In this document: positions 62,301-64,000 of the stretch, in pieces
How positions within the stretch are numbered: position 1 is the first letter of the stretch
Layout: the number at the start of each line of letters is the position of its first letter
Assembly (NCBI RefSeq): GCF_009908315.1
Contig: NZ_JAAATW010000002.1
Coordinates: forward strand, 558,001 to 622,000
Direction: 5' to 3'
Length of the DNA stretch: 64,000 nucleotides
Source: Paragemmobacter ruber
GTDB lineage: Bacteria > Pseudomonadota > Alphaproteobacteria > Rhodobacterales > Rhodobacteraceae
Program-made: the position numbers and the translations under genes
Notes under the pieces: model-generated
The model's database searches: none
What the model was told of the DNA's origin: nothing
Seen by the model: the letters and a program-made list of their open reading frames with translations, nothing else

Positions 62301-63324
62301 TTCTGGCGGGGCGGGCAATGACAGCCTGTTCGGCGGGAACGAGGACGACCAGATCGACGGCGGCATCGGCAACGATTCGTTGTCCGGCGATGTGGGCAAT
62401 GACCGGCTGACGGGCGGGGTGGGCAACGACACGCTGACGGGCGGGTCGGGGCGTGATGTGTTCGTGCTGGGTGCGGGCAGCGGTGCGGATGTCATCACCG
62501 ACTTCGACACCTCGGTCGTGAATGGCGTCTATGCGGACCAGCTGGATGTGTCGGCGCTGCGCGATGCGCAGGGCAATCGCATCAACTGGCGCGATGTCAG
62601 CGTTTCGTCGGATGGGCAGGGTGGCACGATCCTGACCTTCCCGCAGGGCGAGACGCTTCGCTTGTCCTGGATCCAGCCCAGCGCGGTGGAAGGGTCTGCC
62701 GCGATGGCGCGGATGGGGATTCCCTGTTTCGTGACCGGGACGCGCATCCTGACCGAGCGGGGCGAGGTGCCGGTGGAGGCGATCCGCGCGGGCGACCGGG
62801 TGATGACGCTGGATCACGGGTTGCAGCCGGTGATCTGGGCGGGCGGGCGGTATCTGGACCGTGACGATCTGGCGGCGGCGCCCATGCTGCGCCCGGTCGT
62901 GATCCGCAGCGGGGCGCTGGGGAACCGGGGCGATGTGCTGGTATCGCCCAACCATGCCGTGCTGGCAGAGGTGGAGGGGCAGCAGATGCTGGTGCGGGCC
63001 AAGCATCTGGCCGAGATGGGCGATGCCCGGTTCCGCGTGGCGCGCGGGCGGCGGCGGGTGGGGTATCACCACATCCTGTTGGAGCGGCATGGCATCGTCT
63101 TTGCCCAAGGCCTGGCGAGCGAGACGATGTATCCCGGGCCTGTGGCGATGGCGGCTTTGGGGCCTGAGGTGGCGGCCGAGATTGCGGCGGCCTTTCCCCG
63201 GCTGGCGCCGGTACTGGCGGGCGAGGCCGATGCGGCGGCGATCTATGGCCCGACCGCGCGCCCGATGACGCGGCGGCGGGTGCTTCTGTCGGGGCCGAAC
63301 CCGCGACAGTCGGCGGCGGCCTGA
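59323..63324 (+). CDS. Large RTX protein with C-terminal Hint domain, two
   Basis: A 1333-residue paralog of the upstream gene with the same order of parts: the beta-rich N-terminal domain (VYTLTGFAVSSLVVQGGG, DDDSGFSGS), RTX repeats (about 155-1050), a serralysin-like segment (RDVFVLGAGSGADVITDFD) and a Hint_2 domain from about residue 1132 (IPCFVTGTRIL, SPNHAVLAEV). Short non-repeat units (ADYSASDAAVNVNLVDGTASGGHAQ) interrupt the repeats in both proteins. Copy number of repeats differs between the two. The Hint regions share an 81-bp identical stretch. Type I export is inferred. Confidence 0.92.
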   Translation: MPVYTLTGFAVSSLVVQGGGALQNGSNAMIDPGFSASRDRLTFTINDDDSGFSGSRGSQLDGNQTGTVTNAAGQTLANGAIRLGNAYTFANGVSTVVLYEVYVGNTLVGYVSNSDLIPGVSATVTSVQDTNSGGVAYSNMANQTYDPNAANSVPGGSGNDSVRAGAGDDAVATYGGSDTIDGGTGADYIEGGSGNDSILGGSGNDTLLGQEGNDTIFGGDGDDRIFVGNSGGTDTVSGGAGTDTLEASSLGGGATLTFTGNGAGTLNGGGTVVNFSEMEAYTLGSGNDTINGAAQTAGFNANAGGGNDTVTGGSGNDTLSGGAGDDSLSGGAGDDRFILGASDGTDTITGGAGTDTLDASAVTGNTTLGFTSNGTGTLTGGSSAASFSQMESYVLGSGNDSVNGGAQTAAFTADGGAGNDSLTGGSGNDLLIGGAGNDTLIGNAGDDTLRGGAGADSLSGGSGRDLADYSDATSAVSVNLGSGATSGGTGGDTLSGMEDVQGSAFNDTLAGSEGANQMFGGDGADTLDGLGGNDVLSGGAGADSLDGGGGDDTLIGGAGADTLRGSSGLDTADYSASDAAVNVNLVDGTASGGHAQGDVLSGVDIVIGSAFSDTLVGYDMEWTSTSDVFWNELHGGAGNDSIDGRAGTDALYGGADNDTIFGGAGGDFLDGGEGNDSLLGGTGQDTITGGLGNDTVLGGDDADLIQGGDGADSLMGEAGDDTLAGDAGNDTLVGGTGNDSLSGGTGRDSLIGGAGDDSFAGGADDDVIDAGDGNDVAVGDAGNDTLAGWLGDDRLEGGDGDDSILSGDGNDVAFGGAGGDRLHGDAGNDTLDGGTGADVLFGGAGRDSLTGGSDNDTIQGGDDNDVVDGGDGADSLFGDAGRDTITGGAGTDTLFGGLDDDQMDGGGDADSLMGDAGRDTITGGTGNDTVFGGDGDDQIDAGADRDFVFGDVGRDTLLGGAGNDTMFGGADADLMDGGEDADSLMGDAGNDTISGGAGNDSLFGGNEDDQIDGGIGNDSLSGDVGNDRLTGGVGNDTLTGGSGRDVFVLGAGSGADVITDFDTSVVNGVYADQLDVSALRDAQGNRINWRDVSVSSDGQGGTILTFPQGETLRLSWIQPSAVEGSAAMARMGIPCFVTGTRILTERGEVPVEAIRAGDRVMTLDHGLQPVIWAGGRYLDRDDLAAAPMLRPVVIRSGALGNRGDVLVSPNHAVLAEVEGQQMLVRAKHLAEMGDARFRVARGRRRVGYHHILLERHGIVFAQGLASETMYPGPVAMAALGPEVAAEIAAAFPRLAPVLAGEADAAAIYGPTARPMTRRRVLLSGPNPRQSAAA
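62746..62826 (+). repeat. 81-bp stretch identical in both RTX-Hint genes, copy two
   Basis: Identical to 58581-58661, while flanking codons of the Hint domain differ at several places. This suggests gene conversion. Confidence 0.9.
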
Positions 63325-63658
63325 CCGGGACGCGGCGGCGACGGCGATCCTGATCGCGGCTGCGGGGGCAGCTATAGGCGTGGCCACAGGGGTGGGGCGC
63401 GTGGCGGCGGCATCGCTGCGCTGCGGCATGGCCCGGCAGGGCGCGGCAGGGCGCGTTTCCCGCGAGGAAGGCTTTTTTCCTGCCAGCAAGCCCAGACCTG
63501 CCGCTTTGATTGGCGAACGGGTCGCAAACTGGCCTATTTTCCCGCATTCGCGGATGATACCCCCTGACGGGGACAAGCCAGTTGCAATGCAGCAGGGCTT
63601 TGGATTTATTGAAATCAAGACGAGCGGGCAAACCGCCGACAAGACCGGGGAGACGAAT
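63325..63658. other. 334-base gap before the ABC ATPase
   Basis: No gene is evident. The first half is GC-rich. The second half is more AT-rich, with TTTTTTCC and ATTTATTGAAATC, and probably holds the promoter of the transport operon that begins at the window's end. The ATPase frame is open further upstream (to about 63586), but without a better ribosome site. Confidence 0.5.
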
Positions 63659-64000
63659 TTGGCTGCTACGATGGCTGCGAAGAGCCAAAGCGATGTATTT
63701 GTCGTGTTTGATCACGTTCAGAAAAGCTACGACGGCGTGTCGCTGGTCGTGAAGGACCTGAACCTGTCTATCGGCAAGGGCGAATTCCTGACGATGCTGG
63801 GGCCTTCGGGCAGTGGCAAGACGACCTGCCTGATGATGCTGGCGGGTTTCGAGACGGCTACGAATGGCGAGATCCTGCTGGATGGCCGCCCGATCAACCA
63901 GGTGCCGCCGCACAAACGCGGAATCGGCATGGTCTTCCAGAACTACGCGCTGTTTCCCCACATGACGGTGGGCGAGAATCTGGCCTTCCCCTTGGAAGTG
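63659..64000 (+). CDS. ABC transporter ATP-binding protein (PotA type), 3' end outside window
   Basis: The first 114 residues of an ABC ATPase of the spermidine/putrescine and Fe/sulfate importer group (PotA-like). VFDHVQKSYDGVSLVVKDLNLSIGKGEF leads to the Walker A motif GPSGSGKTT; the Q-loop is VFQNYALFPHMTVGENL. It should power import of a small solute, polyamine-type judging from sequence, with permease genes beyond the window. The TTG at 63659 is used because GGGGAG lies six bases upstream; an ATG at 63671 is the alternative. Confidence 0.88.
   Translation, partial: MAATMAAKSQSDVFVVFDHVQKSYDGVSLVVKDLNLSIGKGEFLTMLGPSGSGKTTCLMMLAGFETATNGEILLDGRPINQVPPHKRGIGMVFQNYALFPHMTVGENLAFPLEV

Noticed and set aside
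55970-62450. Regular short repeats that could suggest a CRISPR array or minisatellite
   Set aside because: The repeats are 27-base coding units of the RTX nonapeptide, vary in sequence, stay in frame and have no spacers.
60277-63642. A 1121-codon open frame on the minus strand
   Set aside because: It lies wholly opposite the RTX gene; its low-complexity arginine/proline/valine/isoleucine composition mirrors the repeat codons. A shadow of the real gene.

Overview
The window is a high-GC chromosomal segment from an alphaproteobacterium, most likely a member of the Rhodobacteraceae/Paracoccaceae. The evidence is the gene content: folE2, metZ behind a SAM-II riboswitch, the folB-folP-glmM run, glyQ and glyS separated by a small membrane-anchored gene, an aa3-type ctaD, and RTX proteins with C-terminal Hint domains. 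The regulatory motifs agree with this: an alphaproteobacterial GTTC-N7-GTTC SOS box, a TTGAT-N4-ATCAA FNR-type box and a TTAA-N7-TTAA CtrA-type box. Most of the window is ordinary, densely packed core genome.

Layout. 1-5.4 kb: the start of a corrinoid protein, an SOS-box-preceded radical SAM gene, purD, xseA and a small periplasmic protein. 5.4-11 kb: an AlkB-type hydroxylase, a gene-poor kilobase, a partial duplication of the ftsY 5' end flanking an unknown secreted protein, then ftsY, a DMT transporter and ispZ. 11-15 kb: csp, a GST, riboswitch-controlled metZ and folE2. 15-20 kb: two tandem trkH genes and a protease-like protein without its catalytic residues. 20-27 kb: glyQ, a small gene, glyS, a divergent pyruvate phosphate dikinase-like enzyme and a SleB-type hydrolase. 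27-31 kb: folB, folP, glmM. 31-32 kb: an AT-richer unknown gene. 32-34 kb: ilvC divergent from two Lrp/AsnC genes. 34-36.6 kb: an enolase-superfamily enzyme and a class V aminotransferase.

36.6-39.9 kb is a 3.3 kb IS1595-family transposon bounded by 45-bp inverted repeats. It carries, besides its transposase, an unknown 276-aa protein, a PIN-domain nuclease, three very small ORFs and a convergent Cas2-like protein. This accessory cassette is the best candidate in the window for an undescribed system. It was noticed by eye and no function is proven.

40-49 kb: a UbiH-family hydroxylase, a HAD 5'-nucleotidase, a GntR regulator, a membrane glycosyltransferase with a perfect CtrA-type site upstream, carA, a GatB/YqeY protein, an esterase and a DUF2244 protein. 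49-54 kb: a small lipoprotein, ctaD with an FNR-type box upstream, two membrane-anchored LytTR proteins whose DNA-binding halves are nearly identical, and lipB. 54-64 kb: a methyltransferase, tRNA-Leu(GAG), two large tandem RTX-Hint proteins and the start of a PotA-type ABC ATPase. Several short palindromic or dispersed intergenic elements recur between genes. All calls come from reading the sequence; no database search was run.
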